Source: Scedosporium boydii (Eukaryota; Ascomycota; Sordariomycetes; Microascales; Microascaceae). From it: a stretch of DNA of 64,000 nucleotides. Position 1 is the stretch's first letter. Each line of letters begins with the position of its first letter. The notes beneath the pieces were generated by a model. The model was not told where the DNA came from, did no database searches, and saw nothing but the letters and a program-made list of their open reading frames with translations. Positions 12,682 through 23,545 of this stretch are shown here, in pieces. Location: positions 310,001 through 374,000 of the forward strand of contig NJFT01000002.1 in assembly GCA_002221725.1 (NCBI GenBank), in the 5' to 3' direction. A program made the translations under genes and the position numbers.

Positions 12682-13213
12682 TTTTAAGGAAATAGATGCC
12701 ACTGAAAGGATGCAATGGGATTGATGGATGCAATAGCAGGATGATAGATTAGTGCTTGGAGAGAGTGGGAGGGAACAAGACGAGAAAGGACAAGAGGAAA
12801 ATAAATGGATTTGTCTTCGTGGGGGAACTAGACAGGAAAGAGGTCACTGCCTCCTTCCATCCTTCCTCAACTTACATTGCGATAGCTACAAGTTATGACA
12901 GGAGCCATCAAAATAGTTGAGTCCGCCTGCCATAATCTCCCAGGAAATAGTCAGTGTTTAGTGTAAGACTACAAAACAAAGAGCCCACAAGTAATCCAGA
13001 ACTGGATACGAAATAACACAGAGAATGTTGTCGTAAGGCAGATGAATATGTTGAAATGTTTAAAGTCGTAGCATTTAATGCTTGTTTCTGTAGATTCGTT
13101 CTACTTACATAAACCGAACGCCAGCCATGAGAGTAACGTGAAAGGAAAGGAATCAAGGAATCGGCGCTGAGAAGGAACGGTGTGCTCCAGCGAGCAATCC
13201 CCATCGAGCTCTT
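12682..13213. promoter_or_regulatory. Promoter region of the MYND gene / 3' flank of CSN5
   Basis: 532 bp between the start of the MYND gene and the stop of CSN5, both on the minus strand. No further coding potential or repeat was seen. Confidence 0.4.
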
Positions 13214-14291
13214 CTACTCAGTTTTGACAGAAGGATCATCAAACACCTTCACTTTAACATCAGCCGCCAGTAATCCCGCCTTTTCTCTTGTGGCAATCAT
13301 GCTGCTATCCTTCGCGACCTTCTCTAGTGCCTTGTCAACACCCGTCCGGCCCGAATATAGACCTGGTTGAGGCCTCGAACGAACCAGGTTCCTCGTAGCC
13401 TCCGAAATCTTAGAGCTGAGATCTAGTATTTGCTTGTTTCCATAGTCTCGGTTTGTCAGGAGTGGGTTGGCGCTCAGCGTTTGGACCCAGTACTTTTGCC
13501 ACAGGAGGTCGAGAAGATGGCTGTCAAGCGTGCTCTTGAAGTGTGAAATCTCAAGGCTGTAGTACTTGCCCGCATGAGCACCAAACTCGGCGATCTTCGC
13601 AAGAGGGACAGCCTGAGTCTCGGACTTGCTTCCAGGAGAGGCATTCCCCGATGCCTTGTGGTTGGGAGGATACGTCCTGAAAGCACCGATCTCTACCTTT
13701 CCAGCGTTGATAGTTCGGTCGGGGTCGATAACGACTGCGAGGAACGGATCCGTAAACTGCTGCTGCATCATTTGGGTCTCAACGTCGATGCCGCTGAGCC
13801 AGCATCCGTATCCAGGGTGGCTGTGGTACCATCCAACGACGTTTTCCGTCCTTCCCTGAGCTCTCGAAAGCTCGGTGTATTCGATTAGGTATTCGTTGGC
13901 GTCAGACTGTGCATTCACTCGCGTCTCCGTACCCTCGACAGGCAGCCGGAACGCATCTGTAATAACAAAAGTGTCCCCCGTAATATAGCCTTGCATACAG
14001 CCCATGATCTCAAGAGCGCCTCCGGAGCGAGCGTGCATGACCATCTTGATGAGGGCTACGGCACTTATGCGGACGTGCTTGAAGTAGTTGATATCTTTCG
14101 TCCATGGCTTCGCGTTCGTCAGCTCCTTCTCGGCGGTGGGATCATGGATGTAGAGTGCATCTCGCTTCGGGTCTATCAGCTTGACATTGTTGTCAAGCTC
14201 TGAAAGAACGAACGGGTTAGTAGGTGGAGATCAACTAGGTCGGGTGAGTCCCCCTCCAGTTCTTACCCCACGATTTCAGAGCAATATCCAT
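13214..14291 (-). CDS. CSN5: COP9 signalosome complex subunit 5 (deneddylase)
   Basis: Catalytic JAMM/MPN+ metalloprotease of the COP9 signalosome; it removes Nedd8 from cullins, including the cullin-4 encoded further along this window. A 25-nt first exon (14267-14291, MDIALKSW plus one base) joins 13214-14199 across a 67-nt intron (GTAAGA...CTAAC...TTTCAG), giving MDIALKSWELDNNVKLID. The product is 336 residues, the normal fungal length. The zinc and catalytic residues are present: Glu72, His134 and His136 (GWYHSHPGYGCW) and Asp147. An in-frame upstream ATG region (to about 14525) could add an N-terminal extension. The start at 14291 is chosen because the family normally begins with an equivalent short ALKSWELxNN segment. 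Confidence 0.96.
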
Positions 14292-14843
14292 CGTAGTGGA
14301 TTTGCTGTTATGACGCGACGATGTAAGCCGTAGGATCAGGTCGGTTTCATTAAAGGAGATAGCCTGGAAGAGTTCTTGAGGACCTGATGTCGCTGCTCTG
14401 GAGTGTCGAGGTTGCCTATTAATGGGAGCTGGAGCTGGGAGCTGGAGCTGGGAGCTGGTGTTGGTCGTTGTTGTTCGTTGCTTGGCAGTACTCATGTACC
14501 TCATTGTATCAACCCCGCCTTCCACTTTGGTGTTAGGGCATTCCTTATCGATATGATCCTAACGGCAACATCTCCTCGCTACTACTATGCTTAATTGCAT
14601 AATAAGCTATATGAATTATTGATCGAAAGAACCGTGGGATGAAGAAGAAACTCGAGATATCTGCCTGCACATTTTCCATCTTGTCTTGGGAACTCTCAAT
14701 AATTTGGTCTTTAAATTATAGGTCAGGTACGAATAAAGTGGTAAGGAATCCATTGTATTAAAAATATTTGCTCCCATTTTCGTCCGCCACTTTTCTCCGG
14801 GTAATTGTAGAACTCATACAAGGAAACATAACTTCGTAAATCA
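14292..14843. promoter_or_regulatory. CSN5 upstream region with GGAGCT tandem repeat
   Basis: 552 bp between CSN5 and the DUF2828-type gene. Positions 14424-14458 hold a short imperfect tandem repeat of a GGGAGCTGGAGCT unit just upstream of the CSN5 start. The rest is AT-rich toward the 3' end of the next gene. No gene is seen. Confidence 0.5.
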
Positions 14844-17102
14844 TTAATCGACAACCTCAAGCATAGAATATGACTTGTGGCTAATTGCCTTCTTCACCAA
14901 GCTGGCCGGGTCAGTCTTCTTCTGCTCCCTGGTGACCTTGACAGCGCCCCCATCCGCATCGGCAGTCTCCTCCGTGACGATGGTCTCTTCTTCTGCAGGG
15001 TCCTCAAAGCCGCCGCCGTCCAGGAACACCTTCAACATACCCTGCGAGTATCCCGACACGAGAGCAGTACCTGGCTCATCGGACGTCACCGGCTTCGGTG
15101 CGCCATGCCCACGGCCGCCGGCCAAGTTCCAGAACACAAGCTCTGGCATTTCGTATCCGGCCTCCTTGAACTTTCTCACAACTCGCTCGTACGACGTCGA
15201 CCACACATCAGGACGGCCCGAGGCATGGTTGAAATGCATGTCACTGAAAACGAAAACCCTCTTAACCATGTCCTCTTGCTTCAAGTTGTTATTCTTGGCC
15301 ATAGGGAGGATAAGGTCCTCGAAGACGCCGACGAAATTGGTGCTCATACCCCAGTCAGCCTGTGACATGAAGCTAATCTTCTCCGAGAATGTCTGTGACA
15401 GGTCGATTTGGCAGACCGACGGCGACTCGCTGAAGGTAATGAATGCTCCGTTGAAGGGCGGCTTTGCGACCTCGGCAATCAGGAGAGATAGACCGATTGC
15501 GGAGTGCAAGGGAACGGTTTTATCAGCCAAGTCAGGGGAAAACATGCTGCCGCTCACATCGCAGACGGCGATGGATGATTCGAGGCTGCCTGAATCCTTG
15601 ATGCGCTGGACTAGTGCCTTCCACTGCCCGTCTATAATTTTCTGCTTGACGAGATTCTGCTTTTTAACTTGATATCGCAAGCCTGCGTCTTTCACAAGGA
15701 CGCTGGGCAGCAACGTTGCGCCACTGATCTTGGCCTTTCCGCTTGCAACTTGTTCGGAATATGCGACAAAACGCTCCTCATCCCGCTTGATGAAGACATC
15801 CACGTAGCGATTCATAGCAGCAGATGGGATACGATCGTATTTGATGTCCACGTATGTCTTCGCCGACAAATTCCGCTCAACGATGTCCAAATGCTTCCGC
15901 AAAGCAGAGATGGACTTTCGGTATTCTTCACGCACATGTCGCAGATAGATTTCTCGCTGCTTATTTGCGTCACCCGCAAGTGCGGCGTCGTTTTCCAACA
16001 AAGCCTGGAGGTTCGGCATTGGGTGAAGAATCTCTGCGATGGAGGACACGATGATTGTATGCCTGTCATGGAATCGCTCATGGGAAGGCGCCCATTTCGC
16101 GCACAGAGAGATCTTCCTCTTAGCTCGGGCATCTGAGCCGTGGAGCAGGTCTAGATCCTTCCTTAGCTGCGCAGCGAATAGCCTTGCGACAGTTAGATGC
16201 AGGCCACGGTGGAAGGCATCGCTTTTGAATTTCTCAATTGCCCGCCTATGGCGTTCATCTCGAATTCCGTGGCGCTTAGCGCGAGCTTCCTCTTCCGTGC
16301 CGCGTGACTGTTTATCGGTTATGTTGAGGATGGTCCTAGGTGACGTCTCCGCATCGAGGACACCGTTGGCACTCAGAGCTAGGAGATTCAAGAGATCCTT
16401 CCAGTAGCCATGCGCAACACCATTAGGGACATCGTGAGTGGCTGATTCATCAGTCTCGCCAGAGGCATCCTCAGCGGACACAATCACCATGGCATCCTCG
16501 TCACCCTCGCCTGGAGAGGTCCCTTCTGCGGGGGCCTTCTTCTCGATAATGGGCCTGCTAATCCATCGGAGGTTATTGAGAAGCGTGCGAGGATGGTTCT
16601 TTGTGAGCCAGCCTGCAGACATGTAAAAGCTTATCCTGGACCCCTTGCCGAGATGAATCGAACGCGCATTGAAGATGATTTTGAGCGTAGCGAGAGGATC
16701 ATAGGCCCAAGCGGCATCAAGGATCTCCTTAAGCCTTGGCCCTTGGACAGTATTCTCTAGGTCGAAAAAGAGATCAACGAGCGGGTTGCCTGCCGTTGCG
16801 TGGGTCGGGTCTAGGTTCTCGGTGACTGTCATGTTGGGGCCTAGTTGAGGAGGGCGACGTTCGGTTAGGAGGGCCTTCATAAATGGCTGTCCCGGTGCGG
16901 AAGCGTCGCTCTGCGTCTCCTTCTCGGCAGGCAAGTCCTCCATTTCCACCTCCTTGCTCACTTCCTGGGGAGGAAGATCACTCTCGATGAACTTTGCAAA
17001 TTCGTCATCCGACATGGTGAGTGCAGGGTGGGTAGGGAAGCGGACTGAGAAGCCGTATTTCAGGAACCAGGGCTCCTGGGACTGTGCTTCTTCATTCGCC
17101 AT
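14844..17102 (-). CDS. DUF2828/DUF7788 family protein (vWA-like C-terminal domain)
   Basis: Single long frame; 752 residues from the first in-frame ATG (MANEEAQSQEPW). The open frame runs about 70 nt further upstream without another ATG, so a missed 5' exon is possible. The central region (GNPLVDLFFDLENTV, AAWAYDPLATLKIIFNARS) matches the fungal/plant DUF2828 family, a TROVE-like helical fold. The C-terminal part is von Willebrand factor A-like, with a MIDAS-type motif CDVSGSMFSPD, the TNFVGVFEDLILPMA segment and VFVFSDMHFNHAS. Related vWA/TROVE proteins bind RNA, but no function is established for this family and I assign none. Acidic stretches occur near the N-terminus and C-terminus. No signal peptide is visible, so it is likely cytosolic. 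Confidence 0.85.
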   Translation of the reverse strand: MANEEAQSQEPWFLKYGFSVRFPTHPALTMSDDEFAKFIESDLPPQEVSKEVEMEDLPAEKETQSDASAPGQPFMKALLTERRPPQLGPNMTVTENLDPTHATAGNPLVDLFFDLENTVQGPRLKEILDAAWAYDPLATLKIIFNARSIHLGKGSRISFYMSAGWLTKNHPRTLLNNLRWISRPIIEKKAPAEGTSPGEGDEDAMVIVSAEDASGETDESATHDVPNGVAHGYWKDLLNLLALSANGVLDAETSPRTILNITDKQSRGTEEEARAKRHGIRDERHRRAIEKFKSDAFHRGLHLTVARLFAAQLRKDLDLLHGSDARAKRKISLCAKWAPSHERFHDRHTIIVSSIAEILHPMPNLQALLENDAALAGDANKQREIYLRHVREEYRKSISALRKHLDIVERNLSAKTYVDIKYDRIPSAAMNRYVDVFIKRDEERFVAYSEQVASGKAKISGATLLPSVLVKDAGLRYQVKKQNLVKQKIIDGQWKALVQRIKDSGSLESSIAVCDVSGSMFSPDLADKTVPLHSAIGLSLLIAEVAKPPFNGAFITFSESPSVCQIDLSQTFSEKISFMSQADWGMSTNFVGVFEDLILPMAKNNNLKQEDMVKRVFVFSDMHFNHASGRPDVWSTSYERVVRKFKEAGYEMPELVFWNLAGGRGHGAPKPVTSDEPGTALVSGYSQGMLKVFLDGGGFEDPAEEETIVTEETADADGGAVKVTREQKKTDPASLVKKAISHKSYSMLEVVD

Positions 17103-18061
17103 GATCAACTGTAGGGCGATGTCTCGCGCCTTGTCTGATGGTATTGAAAGGGTAGCTGCTGGATAGGGCGAAGTCAAGTCAGGTTCCTCAAGGCCAGAAG
17201 AGAGATAGATGGACAGGCAAACTCGACGGGTGGCATGCCAGGGGGACCTTGGCCGTTTTTAAAGGGAGCTGAGAAGCACTTGTACGGCTGAATAGACTAG
17301 CTCCAATGGTAGACTAGCTTCAATGACAATTGATCCCTGTGCTCCGTCCCACCGGGTGAGTCAAACGGGGGACTGTGAGCAAATAGTGGGATCATGGATG
17401 GATGCCTACAGGGCGGAGTCATGGAAGTACTGCAACCAACAAACAAAATGAAGCGGCAGGTGCAGTCCTTCAGTGTTGTCAGACGGAGGCCCTCTCCTTG
17501 TGCTACCACACAACTAATTCCAATTTATGCTCTATAGTGTGCATTAATTACACGAAAGTGACTGCACCACAGGGCTGCAGGGATTAATACCGTAGGATTA
17601 AGGTTGAAAACGCCAAGGGCCTAGCCCCGCATTCGGCGGGGCAAGGGCAAGACTGTCGGCGGGATCCACCTGTAGTATTTTGTGCCTTACGACCGCAGAG
17701 CAAACTTAAGGCGCCAACAATACAGTCCCTCCGGCCTGCAAGCAGACACTCATGTCTAGGGAAAGTTGGTAAATTGAAATTGGTTTCATAGATTATATGT
17801 GATATGAAGAGGTTAATCTCGTCGAGACCTCTTGTTCCCGGCGTCCGCTCATGCTGCACTTCGTCAAAGGTAGCACACACCAACCCGGACATCTGGCGTA
17901 ACCCTTTCTGCTTCGACCCGGGCAGGTGGGCTACCGAGGAGGTGAAGGACAGGCGCCGATGCTCATACGTCTCGAGCTTATAATATATAAAGTAGCAGGC
18001 TAGACTAGACCGAGGATATCCACGCCGCTAAATCAACGGACCGAGCTTTACTACTAATCTA
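17103..18061. other. Intergenic region between DUF2828 gene and HET exon
   Basis: About 960 bp. It includes the probable promoter of the DUF2828 gene (next to 17103) and the 3' flank of the HET gene. Short open frames at 17297-17892 show no motif, lack splice partners and are not supported. Confidence 0.45.
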
Positions 18062-20799
18062 TTATACTACCTTGAACAAACGTAACTCCGGCCACCATGA
18101 CTCGTGCAAGTCTAAGACCTTGGATGGGTGGAAGCCCCGTATACATGAGTAACCAAAAATCTCGTATCTGGCTTCATCCTTTAGCCTTCTGATAATTAAA
18201 GGCATTGGTGCGCAGTCCAACATGACCACTGCGTCGCCCACCGCAACGTTCTCTGTGCCTAAACTCGCGACGCCCGCAAGGCCCGCTTTTGTAATAAAAA
18301 AGGTGCGCTTTTCAAATAGCCTGGCACCTTCGGGGCGATATAAACTCTGCCGATTGAAAGAACGACTGGTTTGAGCGGCAGACCAGTCGGTAAGTATCTT
18401 TAGGACTCCACGTGTGGAATCATCGAGGTATTCGAGCACTCTGCTTCGCTGTAGGTCAGAGGTCACCTCCTCTTGTGGGTCGGTAAGCCCATCCTTCACC
18501 TTGCGTGCAAGGTCAAGAAGAGTGTTAGAGAATAGCTCTACCTCTTCCTCGAAAACGCTATCTTCGAAGACCCAGCGTTGAATAGCCCCATAGCTAGGCT
18601 GTGGATGGCCTGAAATGCTATAAGTCCTATCTTTGCCAGAGGTGTGGTCCGTTCCTCTATCACTGACTGCCCCGGCGCCACCCTGAGTACCAACTACGGC
18701 GATGGTGGTGTGTGCTTTCGGCACTATCTCCAACATGGCTTGGATCAGATTGCGGCACATTTCACGCTGAAGCGCAGTCAGTTCCGTTGACCTGTGTGAC
18801 GATGGTGTGCGCAGATGTTGCAGGCTTCGAGCTAAGTTGTCGAAATCGAAAAGTGCTGCCCCAAGAAAGTCTGGATAGGTGTTTACGCCGCCAAGAACCA
18901 ACTTCTCAATCGAGTTCAGCTTCTGGGAGACCCGTTCCAGCAGTTCATGGCAAGTATTCATCTTGCTGAAGTTATCCAGACCGGACGAAGTGTCAGAGTT
19001 AGAATAGACTTGAACCGCTACGCTAGTCAGGGTGATAGCCACGCTTAATTGCTTTTTCAAAGGCTCGAGGGTTTTGCGAACAATAGTTTTCAGCTGCGTG
19101 ACCATCGTTTGATCTAGTAGGAATGTAGTGGTGCCGAACCTCCGATTGGATGTGACATCCAGGCACCACTCATGTACGGGTTGCTCAGCGTACATCTCGG
19201 TCAGCTTTGCAGACAGGTAGTGGCGTTTCCAAAGCGGAACCTGCTGGCCAAGAGCCATGAGGCCGATATCCAAGAACCAGAATCTTCGAATTAGGTCGGC
19301 CCTGTAATCCTTGTATTGAGCTTCGAGTGGGAATACCTCGCTAATTGTGTCAATGAGCCTGCCATAGAGGGCAAGCTCGCCTCTATTGATGGCCGGGTAG
19401 GGATCAATGCCCAATATCTTGTCATTAACCTCCCATCTTAAATCGACATCAAACGTCTGTCTAGGTTTGGAGAAGTCGCGGACCCAAGATGGTAACTCGG
19501 GGGATAGACGCACTGGGAAGTCCCAAAAGATCTCCACTCCTCTCTCAAACACCAGTAGCCGGATTGCCACCATCTCGTACAGCTTCTCGGTAGTAAGTGT
19601 GTAGTCTGGCGTAAACATCAACTGCAGCACTGGTGGCAGCAGCGAATAGCGCCCGTATATAACATCGCGACGATCTGTGCACCAAGAGTGGGCAGGGAGA
19701 AGAAGCTGATACAACCAGGAGCCGCGATTTTGGGGGCCAGCGTCAGAAAAGCGGTATTTGAGAACACCAAATGCCTGGTGCGCCGGGTAGTAAGGCGTGC
19801 CCTTGTATTCTTTGATCCTCATTTCCTCGAGCGTAGCAAATTCCCTGTGCCTGTCCCTCAGCATCCTCATGTTCCCCAGAAGAGAACTTGTGGTTGTCTG
19901 GGAGCGACCGAGGACGAAGATCGGGTCCTTTGAGGCGATAGCATATTCCTGTAAGACCCATACTCGATTCCACCATTCTCTGGAACAAAGATCGAAAAAA
20001 GCTCGGAGTAGGGGCTCCTTCTGGAGACCCAGCTTCTGCGTCACTTCCTCGAACTGCCGTTTCATCAGCTCTCCGCCATCCGCCTCGTCGTTTGTTTCTC
20101 TGGCATCTTCCTCTCTCGAATCATCCTGTTCATTGGTATGATCTTCTCTGTTGAGGAATGAAAACAGATCAGCGTGAGTATAACCATCGGCTTCACTCTC
20201 ATCGCCCAGATAAATCACAACAGAGGATGCACTTTGAAAAATTGTCGCCATCCTCAGAACCTGGACGTTCCTTTCCGCAAGGTTCGCTTGATTAATGCAT
20301 AAAGCATCGATCCACAAAAGTCTCGCCACAGATTCGAGACGTAGGGCAGATAACGCATGATAGAGATTTGGAGTGACGAGCCTATGTTGGCCATTGACTT
20401 CGATATCGACTAGTTCTTCTTGCTTCGGATCCCCCCAGACATACGATAGAGCCTCGTAACAGACTTGTTCGTCCATCGAGGTGACTAGCAGATTGCATCG
20501 AATGGAACCATCAGTCAGATTTGTTCTTGGGAGTAATTCCACTAGACGAATTGCATTCGGATTCAAGTCAAGGTCTAGCCCCTGGTAGAGGTCTTCTGGA
20601 TCAGGACGAGTGGTTTGCTTGGCAGTTTCGCTCCGAGAAACTGGAATACAATCTTCTTGACTGCTCTCAATAAAACCCGGACTCTTCGGTCTTGTTTCAT
20701 TGCTTTGAGCCAATCGAATTATGCGTTTAGCCACCTCTGCCAGAAACTCGGTCTGGTTGAGTATGCTTTCTTCGTCTTCTGCCAATGCTATCTCATCAT
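18062..20799 (-). CDS. HET-domain (heterokaryon incompatibility type) protein, main 3' exon
   Basis: Long open exon of about 910 codons. The HET domain (PF06985 type) is clear: YEALSYVWGDP, VTPNLYHALSALR, RLLWIDALCINQANLAERN and VVIYLGDES. HET domains act in fungal allorecognition and cell-death reactions. The next 600 residues are unrecognised apart from the usual C-terminal element (VGDAVVMLDCAPMPLIIRR ... GYSCIRGF). Oddly there is no ATG between the upstream in-frame stop (TAG, 20825-20827) and the HET core; the first Met is in SMDEQVCYEAL. A 5' exon must therefore be spliced on. A CAAAG acceptor before 20799 is in phase with a GATG/GTAAGA donor at 20992-20993, which would fuse this exon to the TPR/ZZ frame upstream. 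A CATAG acceptor before 20824 is a stronger site but out of phase with that donor. The 5' boundary is therefore provisional. Confidence 0.85.
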
Positions 20800-20992
20800 C
20801 TTTGGATAGGAGAGCAGTGACGTCCTATGTATCAAAAACTATGGTTTTTGGATTAGTATAATAAGTATGCACTGATTTCGCTAAAGCAAAAAAAGGTATA
20901 AAATATAGGAAACATGAATTTGAAACTGAGATTTAATGGATGAGAATGCGGAGAGTGAGGAAATAACTGCAGTGGCGATATGGGTTTCTTAC

Positions 20993-21635
20993 CATCATTG
21001 CCAAAAGCATAAAGAAACTTTTGGATGAGTGTGGAGTGTGTGTTATAGACTATGGCTGAAAGGGGATGGCTGTACGAAGTACTAACCAATGCCCTCTCTT
21101 CATTCCCAAATTCGGGATTGGTAGGATCTCGGAAATGTTGCTTCACATATTCGTAAAGGATCGAGGTGTTGATACCCGTCAGATCAACTTCGTCTTCTTC
21201 CAGCCAATTATTCACATGTTCAGATGAAATTAGCAGCATTGGTGTAGGTATTGCACTCCCACCATCGCTGCCCCTGGTCCTGATCTCAATGCTTTGAGAA
21301 TGGGCAGTATCTAAGAGTATAGGAAGCCAGGTCTCCATCCTTGAGGATATACCTCTAATCTCTTTTGCAGAGCCTTTCTCATATGCCACTTTGATAAGAT
21401 GGGGAAGACAGTTGTTGTATTCACCACCATTCATGTTCCTCCGTGTCTCATCAAAGCACGGCTCGCACACATTGACGTTCTCGCACAGCTGGCAGAAATA
21501 TGCTGGCCCTAAGGGCATATCCCGACTGCAAATGCCGCAGTGCGAGAATGAATTATTATGAGGCTTGGGGTCTTGCACTTTGAGGATCTGCATCTTGAGT
21601 TCCATGGCGAATTGGGCGTCTGCCTCCAGACCTGC
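20993..21635 (-). pseudogene. ZZ-type zinc-finger segment, 5' end cut off by in-frame TAG
   Basis: Open frame directly following, and in the same frame as, the stop codon at 21636-21638. Its only early ATG (21603-21605) is ten codons downstream. It encodes a cysteine-rich module CGIC-x10-CQLCENVNVCEPC-x14-CLPH, with the spacing of a ZZ-like zinc finger, then an acidic stretch (NNWLEEDEVDLTG) and an ending at a good donor (GATG/GTAAGA). A second donor, GTTAGT in ERALVS, suggests a possible extra intron. The natural reading is that this is the middle of a larger protein: TPR-like segment, ZZ finger, then the HET exon. Alternatively it is an independent gene starting at 21605. Function is unknown. 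Confidence 0.5.
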
Positions 21636-22169
21636 CTAGGCTAGCATTCTGCCAAGACTGTCCAGGCGTGATGTGGAAGGCGAATTAGAAAGTTGAAGGC
21701 AGATATCAATAAAAGATTCTAGAGCCCTCGTGGCTTCGATGGCGCTGTTTTGGGGGAGCGGAGCGAAGTCGCGGAGAAAAAGGCGATAATATTGTGCCTT
21801 GTAGATGGATCCCAGGAGATCCATCGCTTGGATGCGCAAGGAATCGAGTTCATTAGTTCCCTGGCAACCCCGTATGATTGTGTGTAAAATATATTCTGCC
21901 TCATCAAATCGATCTTGCTCGATAAGGGCCGCGGCGATCTCAAGGGACTTCTCCACAGTTTCATGGTGGAAGATTCCAGCTGCCTGATTAAGTTGGGCAT
22001 ATTCGTGCCGGAGAAAGGATTCCCTAAGCCAGGGAGATGGAATCTTGAATACCTGGTAGTCGGTGGAGGAGGAACTCGGCCGCGTCCCGAAATTGGGACA
22101 GGGTCGTACTCCGGGTTTGCGGACTCCCTGCTTTGCATGCAGTACTGATCCTACTGGGGACCAAGGCAT
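21636..22169 (-). CDS. TPR-like helical N-terminal segment ending at in-frame TAG
   Basis: 177 codons from the first true ATG (MPWSPVGSVLHAKQG), ending LGRMLA-TAG. The frame upstream of this ATG is open for about 100 nt but has no ATG. Helix-rich segments such as ETVEKSLEIAAALIEQDRF, DEAEYILHTIIRGCQG and RALESFIDICLQLS resemble TPR units as found in kinesin-light-chain-like or NLR-associated fungal proteins. Immediately after the stop the same frame continues AGLEADAQFAMELKMQILK, a natural amphipathic continuation. The stop is one C-to-T change away from CAG (Gln). No donor/acceptor pair that would remove the stop was seen. I consider this the 5' part of a broken or allelic HET-associated gene. 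Confidence 0.5.
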   Translation of the reverse strand: MPWSPVGSVLHAKQGVRKPGVRPCPNFGTRPSSSSTDYQVFKIPSPWLRESFLRHEYAQLNQAAGIFHHETVEKSLEIAAALIEQDRFDEAEYILHTIIRGCQGTNELDSLRIQAMDLLGSIYKAQYYRLFLRDFAPLPQNSAIEATRALESFIDICLQLSNSPSTSRLDSLGRMLA

Positions 22170-23545
22170 GTACCTGAATTCTCCAGTGGTCGGGGGTGCC
22201 GAAAATGGCACCCACCCGCCACCAAAAACGGCACCCTCGACACCTCCATCGAAGGTTATTTTAAAATAACTGTCGAATCATACCCAGCGATTTGGATTAA
22301 CTGGCGCTTGAGAAAGCTTTCGTCGAGATCCATTCTAAGAAACCGTTGTTGTTCCGGCCTGTTTTTTTGGGCCTTCTTTGGTGTGTCAATAGGCTACAGC
22401 AGCATTAAACAAAGTAAGAACAGCAAGAAGCGAGGACAAAAACAGAAGGGGAGATGGAACGAAAGGGAGAAGAAAATAACTCCCGCACGCCTCGTTAGGC
22501 CTCAATGTCATGTCCGACACGGCCGCGACCAGGCTACGGGTAAGTGGTGTGGCGGAACGAAGGAGTCACGTAGTGTAGTCGACTTCGACAAGAAGTGACA
22601 AAGTCGGTGTTGGTCTAGAATTCTATGTCGTGCAGCCATCTGGGATGTTTCTACCTGGCCTTGACCGTTAGATATTATCAACTTGTGTTTACGAAGCGAG
22701 TATTTACATTTGTTATTAACAACACCTTCTTCATATCAGGTACATCAGGTACAACAATGAATCAGAGTAGTTTAGCTTCCACATCATCTGACTAAGCTCC
22801 GCTCCAGTCAGCTCTCTCGGGCCTTGGCGTCATAAAGACAAGGGAAAGTTAAATGCTACTTTGAGCTTATCTCGACTACCTCCCTGACCTCACCCAAGTT
22901 ATGTCCGTCCCCCGCCTATTTGGGCCTTGGTTCAGTTGACGTGGAGCTCATGAGCCCGCCAGCGTTTTCAATCTCTTGTCAAAGTCAGCACTTGCATCAG
23001 CACTGCTTCCTGGACTGACTCGAAAGTGGTCGCGAAAGCCTTGTCCGCTCTCGCCTCTCTTGAATGCCACCTACCGCCCTGTCGTGTCTCGCGAACATTC
23101 GGGAGCTTTCGCGACACGCCGTGGGGCCAAGCGCCCAGCACGAATACTGGAATTCCAACAACGCAGGCTGCGATGGTCACTTATGTTACCTACAGTCACT
23201 TCGCCTGGCGTAAACCGCAACTTGGTCGATCGATGTCTTGGACTCGTCCGGTCCTTTGAATCATCGCAACCGAACTCTTCCAGGAGACTCCTCGCTGTCT
23301 AATTTCTTATTAATTTGACATTGCATTTTCTCCTGGCGGCTTGAATTCTATTCACCGATCAGTCCCTTGCTGCCGGCACCGCCACAACCATTGTCACCGA
23401 CCGCGCTTCACGAAACCAGCCCTTCTTCTAACCCACCCTCTCACAGCACGCAACACACTTCTCTCCCCACTGCATCGAGTCGGCTTCCCTTCCTCCCGCT
23501 GCCTTATCGAATGATCCTCCGCCCTCGCCAAAGGGCCTTCTCGTC
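22170..23545. promoter_or_regulatory. Divergent intergenic region, HET-locus / TPR-protein gene
   Basis: About 1.4 kb between the minus-strand TPR/ZZ/HET locus and the plus-strand TPR-like gene. It contains the long leader region of the latter, with C/T-rich sequence at about 23360-23530. Small open frames here lack ATG starts or motifs. No repeat or RNA gene was recognised. Confidence 0.45.

Noticed and set aside
21636..21638. TAG as a recoded (pyrrolysine- or readthrough-type) codon
   Set aside because: No recoding signal is visible and nuclear genes of filamentous fungi use TAG as stop; a nonsense mutation or separate genes is simpler.
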